From Streptomyces atratus (GTDB taxonomy: Bacteria > Actinomycetota > Actinomycetes > Streptomycetales > Streptomycetaceae): a stretch of DNA of 64,000 nucleotides. How positions within the stretch are numbered: position 1 is the stretch's first letter; each line of letters opens with the position of its first letter. Positions 39,175 through 47,353 of this stretch are shown here, piece by piece. Under the pieces are notes generated by a model. It did no database searches. It was not told where the DNA came from and saw nothing but the letters and a program-made list of their open reading frames with translations. Both the position numbers and the translations under genes were made by a program. Location of the stretch: assembly GCF_900119365.1 (NCBI RefSeq), contig NZ_FPJO01000011.1, positions 62,001-126,000 on the forward strand, read 5' to 3'.

Positions 39175-39924
39175 TCACATCTCCCCCAGCAGCTTCCGCA
39201 CCTCCGTCACCAGGGCGGTCAGCGCCCGCCGTTCGGGAACGGTTGTCTCCGGATGCCAGAGATCGACCAGAAGGCAGGTCCTCGGACGATTCCCCCGGTT
39301 CTCCGCGTGGTGTTCGAAGGAGTAGTCGAAGAGCAGACAGCGGCCTTCTTCCCAGACGCGCGTCTCACCGGCGACGGTGATGTCGCAGTCGTCCGGGATG
39401 TCGACGGCAAAGTGCAGGTTGATGCTGAAGTTCCACAGATCGCAGTGCGGAGCGATGCGGGAACCCGGCAACAGCGTCGAGAAGTGGCTTTCCAGCAGAG
39501 GGCAGATGAGGCCGTCGCCGACGGCGACGTTCTTGATGATGTCGAACGCGGTGGGAGCGGTCTCGGCGGACTCCGCCATGAGCTCCCCGTCCCGGTAGAG
39601 GTGGAGGGACTGCCAGTCGTCCTGGCGTGTCAGGTAGTGCTCGTAGTCCGAGAAGACCGCGCGCTTCGTCCGCCAGGCTCCCTCGTGCTCCGCACTGATC
39701 GCGCCGTGGGCGCTTTCCAGAGCGTCGACGAGCGACGCGATGGCCGGGTCGCTCCTCGGATCGTGCCAGGGCTTCTGCGATATGCCCGGCAGAATCCACT
39801 TCGCGCCCGCCTGCAGCGGATGTCTGGGGAGTCCTCCCGGTGCCATCATCTCCTCCACCCGCGCGAGCGAGTCGGGGCCGAACTCATCACGTATCGCGGC
39901 GAACTGCTCATCGGTCGACTGCAT
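39175..39924 (-). CDS. Aspartyl/asparaginyl beta-hydroxylase family dioxygenase
   Basis: This 249-residue Fe(II)/2-oxoglutarate enzyme matches PF05118. RIAPHCDLWNFSINLHFAVD holds the H-x-D iron pair, VWEEGRCLLFDYSFEHHAEN the distal His, and NRPRTCLLVDLWHP the 2-oxoglutarate-binding Arg. It begins MQSTDEQFAAIRDEFGPDSL. ATG 39924 is chosen with AAGGAA six bases upstream; the GTG before it is possible. The shared ECF-type promoter lies 98-135 bases upstream. It probably hydroxylates a carrier-bound or peptide amino acid of the INLP, such as the beta-carbon of the lysine-like residue. This is inference; free aspartate and protein targets exist in the family. Confidence 0.88.
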   Translation of the reverse strand: MQSTDEQFAAIRDEFGPDSLARVEEMMAPGGLPRHPLQAGAKWILPGISQKPWHDPRSDPAIASLVDALESAHGAISAEHEGAWRTKRAVFSDYEHYLTRQDDWQSLHLYRDGELMAESAETAPTAFDIIKNVAVGDGLICPLLESHFSTLLPGSRIAPHCDLWNFSINLHFAVDIPDDCDITVAGETRVWEEGRCLLFDYSFEHHAENRGNRPRTCLLVDLWHPETTVPERRALTALVTEVRKLLGEM

Positions 39925-40021
39925 CACGACTTCCTTTCCGCCCTGCTGCAACGGGGATCGGACTCAGGTGTCCCGTCCAGCGCCTCTGTGGCCGCGGCCC
40001 CCGGGAGGTCGGTGGCCGCTC

Positions 40022-40058
40022 CGTATCAAAAGTCGAACGGCTTTCCGCCTGAGTTCCC
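40022..40058 (-). promoter_or_regulatory. ECF-type promoter before the hydroxylase/INLP run (copy P1)
   Basis: On the minus strand GGGAACTC (40058-40051), 15 bases, CGACTT (40035-40030), then TTGATACG. Boxes and spacing match those before the importer and the copper operon. It lies in the 202-base gap between the PCuAC-like gene and the hydroxylase gene. Confidence 0.7.
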
Positions 40059-40126
40059 GTCACGGCCGAGAAAAACCGATCAGGAGTGCGAGAGCCTGGC
40101 GGGCTCTCGGGGCCGCCGGGCCGCTC

Positions 40127-40648
40127 TCACGATGCGGACCCCAGGGTGACCGGCCTCACGACGGCGTCGACGGTGACACGGCCGGACCGTACGAAGTCGA
40201 GGGTGAATGTGATGCGGTCCCCGGGCCGCCACATCTCGTCGGCGGGAAGGGTCACGGCCGCTCCGTACGGAGACATCTCCACCTCGCCGTACGCCGGGAC
40301 GTCCACGGTCTCCGTCCGTTCGCGGTAGGCCCCGTTCATCGCGTTCATGCGGTGTGCGGTCAGCTCGACGCCCCGCCCGACGACGGGGGAGGCGACCGAG
40401 CGGAGTCGGTCCGATGTGCCACCGGTGTTGACGATGCGGAAGTAGGCGTTGGTGTCCCTTCCGGGAATCACCGGAAGCAGCACGCGGGCCTCCCGCACCT
40501 CGATCTGCGCGGGACTGCCTGCGTATCCGGCGGTGGTCCAGGCGGACAGGCCGCCGACAGCGGCGAGGGAGGCGGCTGCCGCCACCGCGCCGGTCCCGAC
40601 CGCCTCCCGTACACGGCGGAGGCCGGGACCCCGGTAGAGGTTCTTCAT
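40127..40648 (-). CDS. PCuAC-like periplasmic/extracytoplasmic copper chaperone, degenerate metal site
   Basis: This 173-residue exported protein resembles PCu(A)C copper chaperones, which deliver Cu(I) to oxidases. A signal or anchor, VGTGAVAAAASLAAVGGLSA, precedes IEVREARVLLPVIPGRDTNA and YFRIVNTGGTSDRLRSVASP, the typical cupredoxin-like strand order. The normal ligands (HExxxxxG.M..M and HIMLMGL) are only partly kept: TAHRMNAMNGAYRERTETVD and SPYGAAVTLPADEMW. One His and a few Met remain. ATG 40648 has GGAG nine bases upstream. It is between CopA and the hydroxylase on the same strand, 77 bases after CopA. Confidence 0.8.
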   Translation of the reverse strand: MKNLYRGPGLRRVREAVGTGAVAAAASLAAVGGLSAWTTAGYAGSPAQIEVREARVLLPVIPGRDTNAYFRIVNTGGTSDRLRSVASPVVGRGVELTAHRMNAMNGAYRERTETVDVPAYGEVEMSPYGAAVTLPADEMWRPGDRITFTLDFVRSGRVTVDAVVRPVTLGSAS

Positions 40649-40724
40649 GAGCGCGCGCTCCACTGAGGAGAGGGAGAGGATATGAGCTTCACCGCAGTGA
40701 TCGCGGCGGGGGTGGGCGGAGGTG

Positions 40725-43016
40725 TCACAGGATGCTCCGCGGGGCCGAACGGGGACGAGGCTGCCGAGCCGGCGACGGCTGCCAGGTGCGCAGGCGCAGG
40801 CTGTTGGCCACGACGAGGACCGAGCTGAGCGACATCGCGACGGCGGCGACCATGGGGTTGAGCAGACCGACCATGGCCAGCGGCATGGTCACGGCGTTGT
40901 AGCCGAAGGCCCACACGAGGTTGACGCGGATGGTGCCCAGCGTGTGACGGGCCAGCCGGACCGCGTCCGCGAGCGCCTCGATGTCGCTGCGTACGAGAGT
41001 GACGTCGGCGGCGCCGATCGCCACGTCGGTCCCGGTGCCCATGGCGATGCCCAGGTCCGCGCCGGCGAGTGCGGCCGCGTCGTTGACACCGTCCCCGACG
41101 ACGGCGACCCGTCGGCCCTCGGCCCTCAGCCTGCGCACGAGCTCGGCCTTGTCCTGCGGTGTGCAGCGGGCGTGGACCTCCGCGATGCCGAGGTCCTCGG
41201 CGACCGCCCGCGCGACGGCGGCCCGGTCGCCGGTGGCCAGTACGGGGCGCACGCCGAGCCTGCGCAGCCGGTCGACGGCACGGTAACTGCCGGGCCGTAC
41301 GAGATCGGCCACCTCCACGATCGCGGCAGCCGCATCGTCCACCCGCACCAGGACCGCCGTACGGGCCGCTTCGTCCGCCCGTTCCCGGGCCGCCCGCAGG
41401 GACGCGGGCAGCTCCGTGCCGTCGGGCGCCAGTACCTCCACCTCGTGTCCGTCCACGTGTCCGCTCACACCGTGCCCCGCAGCGGCCCGGAACCCGAACA
41501 CGGCGGGCAGGGGGTTGTCCCCGGCCGCGCGGCGCGCATGGGCCGAGATCGCCCGGCCCAGCGGATGTTCCGAACCTTGCTCGACGGCGCCCGCGAGCCG
41601 GATGACCTCGTTCGCGTCCAGCCCGTCGGGCACCGCGGTGACCCGCCCGACGCTCATGTGTCCTGAAGTGAGGGTCCCGGTCTTGTCGAGCACCACGGTG
41701 TCGACGTGCTGGAGCCCCTCCAGCGCCTGCGGTCCGCTCACCAGGACGCCCAGCCGCGCGCCGCGCCCGGTGGCCGCCATCAGCGCCGTCGGCGTCGCGA
41801 GCCCCAGCGCACACGGACAGGCGACGACGAGGACCGCGACGGCGGCGGTGATCGCAGCCTGTCGGTCGGCGTCGGCGCCGAGCCAGAAGCCGAGAGTCGT
41901 GGCCGCGAGCGCCAGGACGACCGGGACGAAGACGCCCGCGACGGTGTCGGCCAGGCGCTGGGCACGCGCCTTGCCCGCCTGGGCATCCGTGACCAGCTTG
42001 GTGATGCGGGCGAGTTGCGTGTCCGCGCCGACCGCTGTGGCACGGACCAGGAGCAGACCGCCGACGTTGACGGAGCCGCCGGTCACGGAGGTCCCCGGAC
42101 CGGCCTCGACGGGCTCGGACTCACCGGTGACGAGGGAGAGGTCGACGGCGGAGCTGCCCTCGGTCACCGCTCCGTCGGTGGCGACGCGTTCGCCGGGACG
42201 GACCACGAACACGTCACCGACCCGCAGCCGTTCGATCGGCAGCAGCTCCTCCGAGCCACGGCGCCGTACAGTCACCTCCTTCGCGGCGAGTTGTGCGAGC
42301 GAACGCAGTGCCGCACCGGTCCCGCGCCGGGCCCGGCCCTCCAGGAACCGGCCCGCCAGGACGAAGAGCGGCACACCCACCGCCGCTTCGAGATAGACGT
42401 GCGCCATGCCCTCGGAGGAGGAGGGCACCAGGCTGAACGGCATGCGCATACCGGGCTCACCGGCTCCCCCGAGGAACAGCGCGTACGCCGACCAGCAGAA
42501 GGACGCGACCACACCCAGCGAAACCAGCGTGTCCATGGTCGCGCCGGCGTGGCGCAGGCCGCTCAGCGCCCGCTGGTGAAAGGGCCAGGCCCCCCACGCG
42601 GCAACCGGTGCGGCGAGCACGAAGCACAGCCACTGCCAGTTGTCGAACTGCAGAGCGGGAACCATCGACAGGACGAGTACGGGCAGGGACAGCGCCGCGG
42701 TGATGAGCAGCCGCTCACGTTCCTGCTCGGCGTCGGCCTCTGTGGAGTCCTCGGTCCGCGCGGGCCGTTGTCCCTCCGCCGACGGCACCACGAGGTGTGC
42801 CGTGTACCCAGCGGCCTCGACCGCCGACGTCAGTTCGTCCGTGGTCACCCGGGCGGGATGGCTGACCCGGGCCCGGCCGGTGGCGAGGTTCACCTCCGCC
42901 GTGACACCGTCCAGCTTTCCCAGCTTGCGCTCGACCCGTCGGACGCAGGCCGCGCAGGTCATGCCACCGACGGCGATGTCCGTCACCACTGCCGTGGACG
43001 CCGCATCAGATGCCAT
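40725..43016 (-). CDS. Copper-translocating P1B-type ATPase (CopA-like)
   Basis: This 763-residue membrane pump moves Cu(I) out of the cytoplasm. It has one heavy-metal-associated domain with GGMTCAACVRRVERKL (residues 17-32), about eight membrane segments, the transport site VACPCALGLATPTALMAATG, actuator VTGESEPVEAG, phosphorylation site VVLDKTGTLTSGHM, the SEHPLG His-Pro, and GDGVNDAAALAGADLGIAMG. ATG 43016 overlaps the stop of the upstream small membrane protein as ATGA. All catalytic residues are intact. It is the second gene of the run behind the P3 promoter. Confidence 0.94.
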   Translation of the reverse strand: MASDAASTAVVTDIAVGGMTCAACVRRVERKLGKLDGVTAEVNLATGRARVSHPARVTTDELTSAVEAAGYTAHLVVPSAEGQRPARTEDSTEADAEQERERLLITAALSLPVLVLSMVPALQFDNWQWLCFVLAAPVAAWGAWPFHQRALSGLRHAGATMDTLVSLGVVASFCWSAYALFLGGAGEPGMRMPFSLVPSSSEGMAHVYLEAAVGVPLFVLAGRFLEGRARRGTGAALRSLAQLAAKEVTVRRRGSEELLPIERLRVGDVFVVRPGERVATDGAVTEGSSAVDLSLVTGESEPVEAGPGTSVTGGSVNVGGLLLVRATAVGADTQLARITKLVTDAQAGKARAQRLADTVAGVFVPVVLALAATTLGFWLGADADRQAAITAAVAVLVVACPCALGLATPTALMAATGRGARLGVLVSGPQALEGLQHVDTVVLDKTGTLTSGHMSVGRVTAVPDGLDANEVIRLAGAVEQGSEHPLGRAISAHARRAAGDNPLPAVFGFRAAAGHGVSGHVDGHEVEVLAPDGTELPASLRAARERADEAARTAVLVRVDDAAAAIVEVADLVRPGSYRAVDRLRRLGVRPVLATGDRAAVARAVAEDLGIAEVHARCTPQDKAELVRRLRAEGRRVAVVGDGVNDAAALAGADLGIAMGTGTDVAIGAADVTLVRSDIEALADAVRLARHTLGTIRVNLVWAFGYNAVTMPLAMVGLLNPMVAAVAMSLSSVLVVANSLRLRTWQPSPARQPRPRSAPRSIL

Positions 43017-43240
43017 CAGTGCCCGCCCCCGTGGTCCATGGGCATGCCCCCGTCACCGGCGGGCGCGTCGCCGGTGATCCCAGGGCCGTGCATGCCGGGC
43101 GCGACCGGCCCCACGGCGGCCCCCACGGCGTAGGCGCCCGCGAACAGCGCCCCCAGGAGGAACAGGAATCCCCACAACGCGGGCGGTGGGACGAACCGGG
43201 CGGTCTTCGCTTCGGGCACAGGGTCTGCCGTCTGCTCCAC
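43016..43240 (-). CDS. Small membrane protein with Met/His-rich tail, copper operon
   Basis: This 74-residue protein has one membrane segment, PALWGFLFLLGALFAGAYAV, and a C-terminal tail ending GDGGMPMDHGGGH, whose Met and His could bind copper. GTG 43240 has GAGGAG six bases upstream. Its stop overlaps the CopA start. The shared ECF-type promoter is 50-87 bases upstream. I know no name for it; similar small proteins accompany copper ATPases in actinobacteria, and a role in handing copper to CopA or guarding the membrane is an inference. Confidence 0.8.
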   Translation of the reverse strand: MEQTADPVPEAKTARFVPPPALWGFLFLLGALFAGAYAVGAAVGPVAPGMHGPGITGDAPAGDGGMPMDHGGGH

Positions 43241-43736
43241 AGAGTGCTCCTCGACGTTCTCGACGCGAGCCGTGGTCGAACGGCTCGTGGCAGTCCAGAA
43301 GTCGAAGACGGCCTGACCGGAGTTCCCCGGCGCGGGAGTGAACAGCGTCACAGCGCCCGTCCGGGTGACCCCGGGAGCGGCGCGGAGACGGCGCGCGACC
43401 ACTGTGGTGACGGGCGACCGAAGCCGTCCGGCCCCGGCCCTCCACGCTCGCTGGCCCCCGGGCGGGAGCCGAGGCCCGAATACCGAGGTGATTCCCACGG
43501 CCTCCGGGCCACACGCTCCGTTGCCCTCCGGCGTGGAAGCACAGCGGGCCGCCCGCGCGCACCCGATGCTTCCGAAACTCCTGGGGCGACGGGAACCGGA
43601 AGTCGTCACCGTACGACCCCTCATGTGCCGGCAGGTGGGCGGCCGGGGCCGTCGAAGCGGCAGGAACAGAGCCCGGAACACACCACACGGGACCCGGCCT
43701 GGAGGTGTCGCGGGGAGAATGCCAGGATCGGGTGCC
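43241..43736. promoter_or_regulatory. Divergent control region between copper operon and sigma unit, with two ECF-type promoters
   Basis: This ~500-base gap holds no convincing gene. On the minus strand, GGGAACTC (43327-43320), 15 bases, CGACTT (43304-43299) is promoter copy P3 for the copper operon. On the plus strand, GGGAAC (43591-43596), 17 bases, CGACCC (43614-43619) is a weaker copy, P4, about 117 bases before the membrane-protein gene. The rest is GC-rich non-coding sequence. Confidence 0.65.
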
Positions 43737-44513
43737 ATGTCGGTGGGATGGCGGTTTCGCGCCACACGGTCCGCGCTGTTCGCGGTCGTGTGCGTGGCAC
43801 TCGCTGCCTGCGGCCACGCCCTCATGTCGGACGATCCGCTCCCCTGGTGGGCTCTGGGCCTGTGTGCAGGAGGAGTCGGCGCACTGGCCTGGCTCGTCGC
43901 CGGCCGGGAACGGAGCCAGGCCACGGTCGTCGCTCTCACCGTCGCGGTTCAGGCAGCGCTCCACGGTGCCTTCACGCTCGTCCAGACCGCACAACAGACG
44001 GCCCCGGCGTCGGGGGGCGATTCCGCGCTCGCGCTGAGATGGGCGGACGCCCTGCTCTGCGGCCCGCACAGCGACACGGCCGCGGCGGCCCGGGCCTATG
44101 ACATCGCCGCGCAGGCCGGTCTCACCGACAGCATGCGGCTGCCCCGCCTCGAAGGCGGCTCCTCCGCTATAGCGGCTCTCGGACACGCCTCCCACGGCGC
44201 CCACGCGGCCCAGCCCGTGCACGACATGGGGGCGATGACCGGCACGGCCTCCTGGGGAATGCTGGCGGCGCACGCGGTGGCGGCGTTGCTGTGCGGCCTG
44301 TGGCTGGCCCGCGGCGAGCGCGCGGCCTTCCAGATCCTGCGGGCCCTGGCGGACCGCTTCCACCTCCCCCTGTCGCTTCTCGACGCGCTCCGGCCCCTTC
44401 CGTCCGCGCCCCCGTCGCCGGCCGTCGACCGCTCCGGCGGGCGTCCGCGCCCCCGGCTGCTCGTCCACACGCTCGTCACCCGGGGCCCTCCGTGGGAGAC
44501 CGCTGTCCGCTGA
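43737..44513 (+). CDS. Polytopic membrane protein with His-rich loop, upstream of the ECF sigma gene
   Basis: The 258-residue protein has about five membrane segments: RSALFAVVCVALAACGHALM, WWALGLCAGGVGALAWLVAG, ATVVALTVAVQAALHGAFTL and later WGMLAAHAVAALLCGLWLAR. A loop near residues 150-170 reads LGHASHGAHAAQPVHDMG, with five His and Met that could bind copper. ATG 43737 is used; an ATG 18 bases earlier is possible. It precedes the sigma gene by 93 bases and may act as its copper sensor or anti-sigma factor, since no soluble anti-sigma gene is present. That role is inferred from position. Confidence 0.75.
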   Translation: MSVGWRFRATRSALFAVVCVALAACGHALMSDDPLPWWALGLCAGGVGALAWLVAGRERSQATVVALTVAVQAALHGAFTLVQTAQQTAPASGGDSALALRWADALLCGPHSDTAAAARAYDIAAQAGLTDSMRLPRLEGGSSAIAALGHASHGAHAAQPVHDMGAMTGTASWGMLAAHAVAALLCGLWLARGERAAFQILRALADRFHLPLSLLDALRPLPSAPPSPAVDRSGGRPRPRLLVHTLVTRGPPWETAVR

Positions 44514-44606
44514 CAGCTGGATCACGTCGGGCACAGGACCGCCGACGTCAGCTCGTGCACGTGGTGTGCGGGCGAAATCTCCCACTTCCCGGAACGGGGC
44601 GTACCC

Positions 44607-45239
<633 letters not shown>

Positions 45240-45266
45240 CCGGGCGGGATCCCGTCGCACCTGCGA

Positions 45267-45297
45267 CCGCTCGGGGCGCCGATCGCGCCCCGAGCGG
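45267..45297 (+). terminator. 13-bp hairpin terminator after the ECF sigma gene
   Basis: CCGCTCGGGGCGC at 45267-45279 and GCGCCCCGAGCGG at 45285-45297 pair perfectly around a 5-base loop, 27 bases after the stop. It closes the rightward sigma unit. Confidence 0.8.
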
Positions 45298-45398
45298 CGA
45301 TGCGTCGGCCCGTTCCCGCAGGGGCCCGCGAAGCCGCTCACAGGTGTCTCCCCCTACGGGCTGTCCCGCCGACGGAACAGCCACTCCCGGACCGGCCC

Positions 45399-45555
45399 AT
45401 GACCAACGCGTGACCAACAGCGCCCAGGAAAAGACAGAAACACCTGGATGCAGGTCGATCCAGCGGGAAGTCCAGAACCTGCACCAGAGCCACAAAGCCC
45501 CAGGTCAGAGGGCCGTAATGCCTCAGTCCTGCCAGGGGTGGCGGCCCCGGTCGTC
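45399..45555. repeat. Interspersed repeat, copy 2 (between the two gene clusters)
   Basis: TGACCAACGCGTGACCAAC begins at 45401, followed by GCCCAGGAA, CAGAGGGCCG, TCAG and ending in GGTGGCGGCCCCGGTCGTC at 45555. The same block order (minus the last) lies at 58152-58281. The last block and the first recur at 25.3 kb, and a half-copy CGTGACCAACGC lies near 45613. It marks the seam between the copper-sigma unit and the PKS-NRPS cluster. Confidence 0.7.
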
Positions 45556-46099
45556 CTCGATTTCCCTCTATCCCACCGACTTGCACTTTTGACGTGAGCA
45601 GACCACTCGCGTGACCAACGCGCCAGCCGGTTCATCCGAGCTTCGCCGAACCGGCGCGCTGCGCCGTCCCCGAAGCCGGCTTGCGAGCCCCCTCGACTCG
45701 ACGCTTTCCGCCTGGGGACATCGCGTGGCCCGGAGAGTGATGCCGGACGTCGGCACTCGCTTCCGCCGGGTTCTCACCCGCCTCCAAGTCGTTCGTGACC
45801 TCGCCGTGCCGCCGGTCGTGGATGCGGAACCGGTCGGGACACCCGTGGCGGTGCACGTCGCCGGCCCCGGTGCCCTGATCACCCGCGCGTGCCTCCACGG
45901 ATCGATCGGAGCCGGGAAATGTCAGCGGCCTGGTGTGAAGCCCGTGACAGGCGGGCAAGGCTTGACGGGATTGGCAGGTACATGTGCGACCCAGTGAACT
46001 CCGCAAGGGGGATGGGGTGTTGGGAGACCGGTCCAGCGCATGAGGCTGGGGCGGCGGGCGATCGGCGCCTACTCCCCTCGTGGTTCCGAAAGGGTGTGA
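45556..46099. other. Non-coding stretch upstream of the PKS-NRPS cluster
   Basis: About 540 bases with no believable gene in either direction; the open frames here have no protein-like features. The first 100 bases hold the half-copy repeat (CGTGACCAACGC, then GCTGCGCCGTCCC near 45660). The promoter of the MFS-PKS-NRPS operon should lie in 45700-46090. TTGACG near 45963 could be a -35 box, without a clear -10. No regulator gene is present. Confidence 0.5.
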
Positions 46100-47353
46100 A
46101 TGAAGCATTTCCGGCTGCTCGTTCTCGGTAACGGCGTTTCTGCGTACGGCAGCTATCTGAACATGGTCGCGCTGAACGTCTTCGTCTACGACGTCACCGG
46201 GAGCGCCCTGGCCGCAGGGCTCTTCATGGCGGTACGGCTGGGGACGAGCGTGGGGGCGGGGTTCGTGAGCGGGCGCCTCGTCTCGGCGTACGACCGCAAA
46301 CGTCTGATCGTCGGCGCCGACCTCGGCCAGGCGCTGGCAATCCTGGCGCTGCTCCTGGCCCCGGAGGCCGGCCGGATCTCCTTGCTGTACTGCCTGGCCG
46401 TGGTCACCGGGGGCTGCTCGACGCTCTCGCAGGTCGCTCTGCGCAGCAGCATCCCGGAGATCGTGGGGGCCGAGAACCGGACCCGCGCCAACGGTCAGCT
46501 GGTCACCGGCCGTTCCCTCGCCATGATCGCGGGCTTCGCCTCGGCGGGTGTGGTGGTGGCGCAGCTCGGGTACACGGCGGCGTTCGTCCTGGACGCGGTC
46601 ACGTTCCTGGTCTCCGCGTCGGTACTGCTGGTGCTGCCGATCCGCACGAGGGCCCGGTCCGAGGGGCCCAAGGGCGCCGAGAACGGCACCCCGAGCCCCG
46701 GTCACCGTTCCGTCCGGTTGCTGTGGGCCGGCGCGCCGGTGCTGATGGCGATGATCGCCGTGCGGGCCGTCGACGGGCTGGGATCCTCCTCGCACAACGT
46801 CGCGCTGCCCGTCTACTCCAGCCTGCTGGACCCAGATCATCCGGCCACCTTCATCAGCCAGTTCTGGGCCACGTGGGCGGTCGGCACCATCATCGCCCAG
46901 CAGGTGCTGGCCCGGCACACCCGCCGGGCCGGGCACACCTTGGGCGAGCGGGCCTTCGCGGCCGGCGCCTGCGTCATGTCAGGAGCGTTCATCGTCGTGT
47001 TCAGCGGGCTGCCCACCGTACCGGCGCTCGCCACGGCACTCGTCGCCGGAGCGGCGGACGGAGTCACCGAAGTCGTTTACGTGTCACGGCTCCAGATGGT
47101 CCCCGACGAGCAGCGCGGCCGCCTCTTCGGGCTCTCCGCCTCGGCCGAGAACGCCGGGTTCGGACTGGGAATGCTGATCAGCGGATCGCTGCTGGAGTCC
47201 CTGTCCCCGTTCCAGGTGGTCGCCTCCCTGCACGGCCTCGCCATCGTCCTGTGCCTCGCCCTGCTGACGCTGCTCGTGCTGCGCCGTTCCCCGGCCGGGC
47301 CCGACCAGGTGCGACAGCCCGGCAGCGACACCCTGCACGAAGGGCGCGGCTGA
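46100..47353 (+). CDS. MFS transporter, likely exporter of the PKS-NRPS product
   Basis: This 417-residue protein has about 12 membrane segments of the ENTS/TMR-like MFS type. Marks are FRLLVLGNGVSAYGSYLNMV, SGRLVSAYDRKRLIVGADLG (motif A), SIPEIVGAENRTRANGQLVT and LQMVPDEQRGRLFGLSASAE. ATG 46100 has AAAGGG six bases upstream. Its TGA overlaps the ATG of the PKS by one base (TGATG), so transporter and synthase are made together. Efflux or self-protection is the natural role. It is first in a three-gene operon. Confidence 0.87.
   Translation: MKHFRLLVLGNGVSAYGSYLNMVALNVFVYDVTGSALAAGLFMAVRLGTSVGAGFVSGRLVSAYDRKRLIVGADLGQALAILALLLAPEAGRISLLYCLAVVTGGCSTLSQVALRSSIPEIVGAENRTRANGQLVTGRSLAMIAGFASAGVVVAQLGYTAAFVLDAVTFLVSASVLLVLPIRTRARSEGPKGAENGTPSPGHRSVRLLWAGAPVLMAMIAVRAVDGLGSSSHNVALPVYSSLLDPDHPATFISQFWATWAVGTIIAQQVLARHTRRAGHTLGERAFAAGACVMSGAFIVVFSGLPTVPALATALVAGAADGVTEVVYVSRLQMVPDEQRGRLFGLSASAENAGFGLGMLISGSLLESLSPFQVVASLHGLAIVLCLALLTLLVLRRSPAGPDQVRQPGSDTLHEGRG

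Noticed and set aside
45399..45555. The repeat as a tRNA gene or tRNA-derived attachment site
   Set aside because: I found no cloverleaf-capable sequence or CCA end, and no integrase gene nearby.
45963..45990. TTGACG as a promoter for the PKS-NRPS operon
   Set aside because: No acceptable -10 box follows at 16-18 bases.
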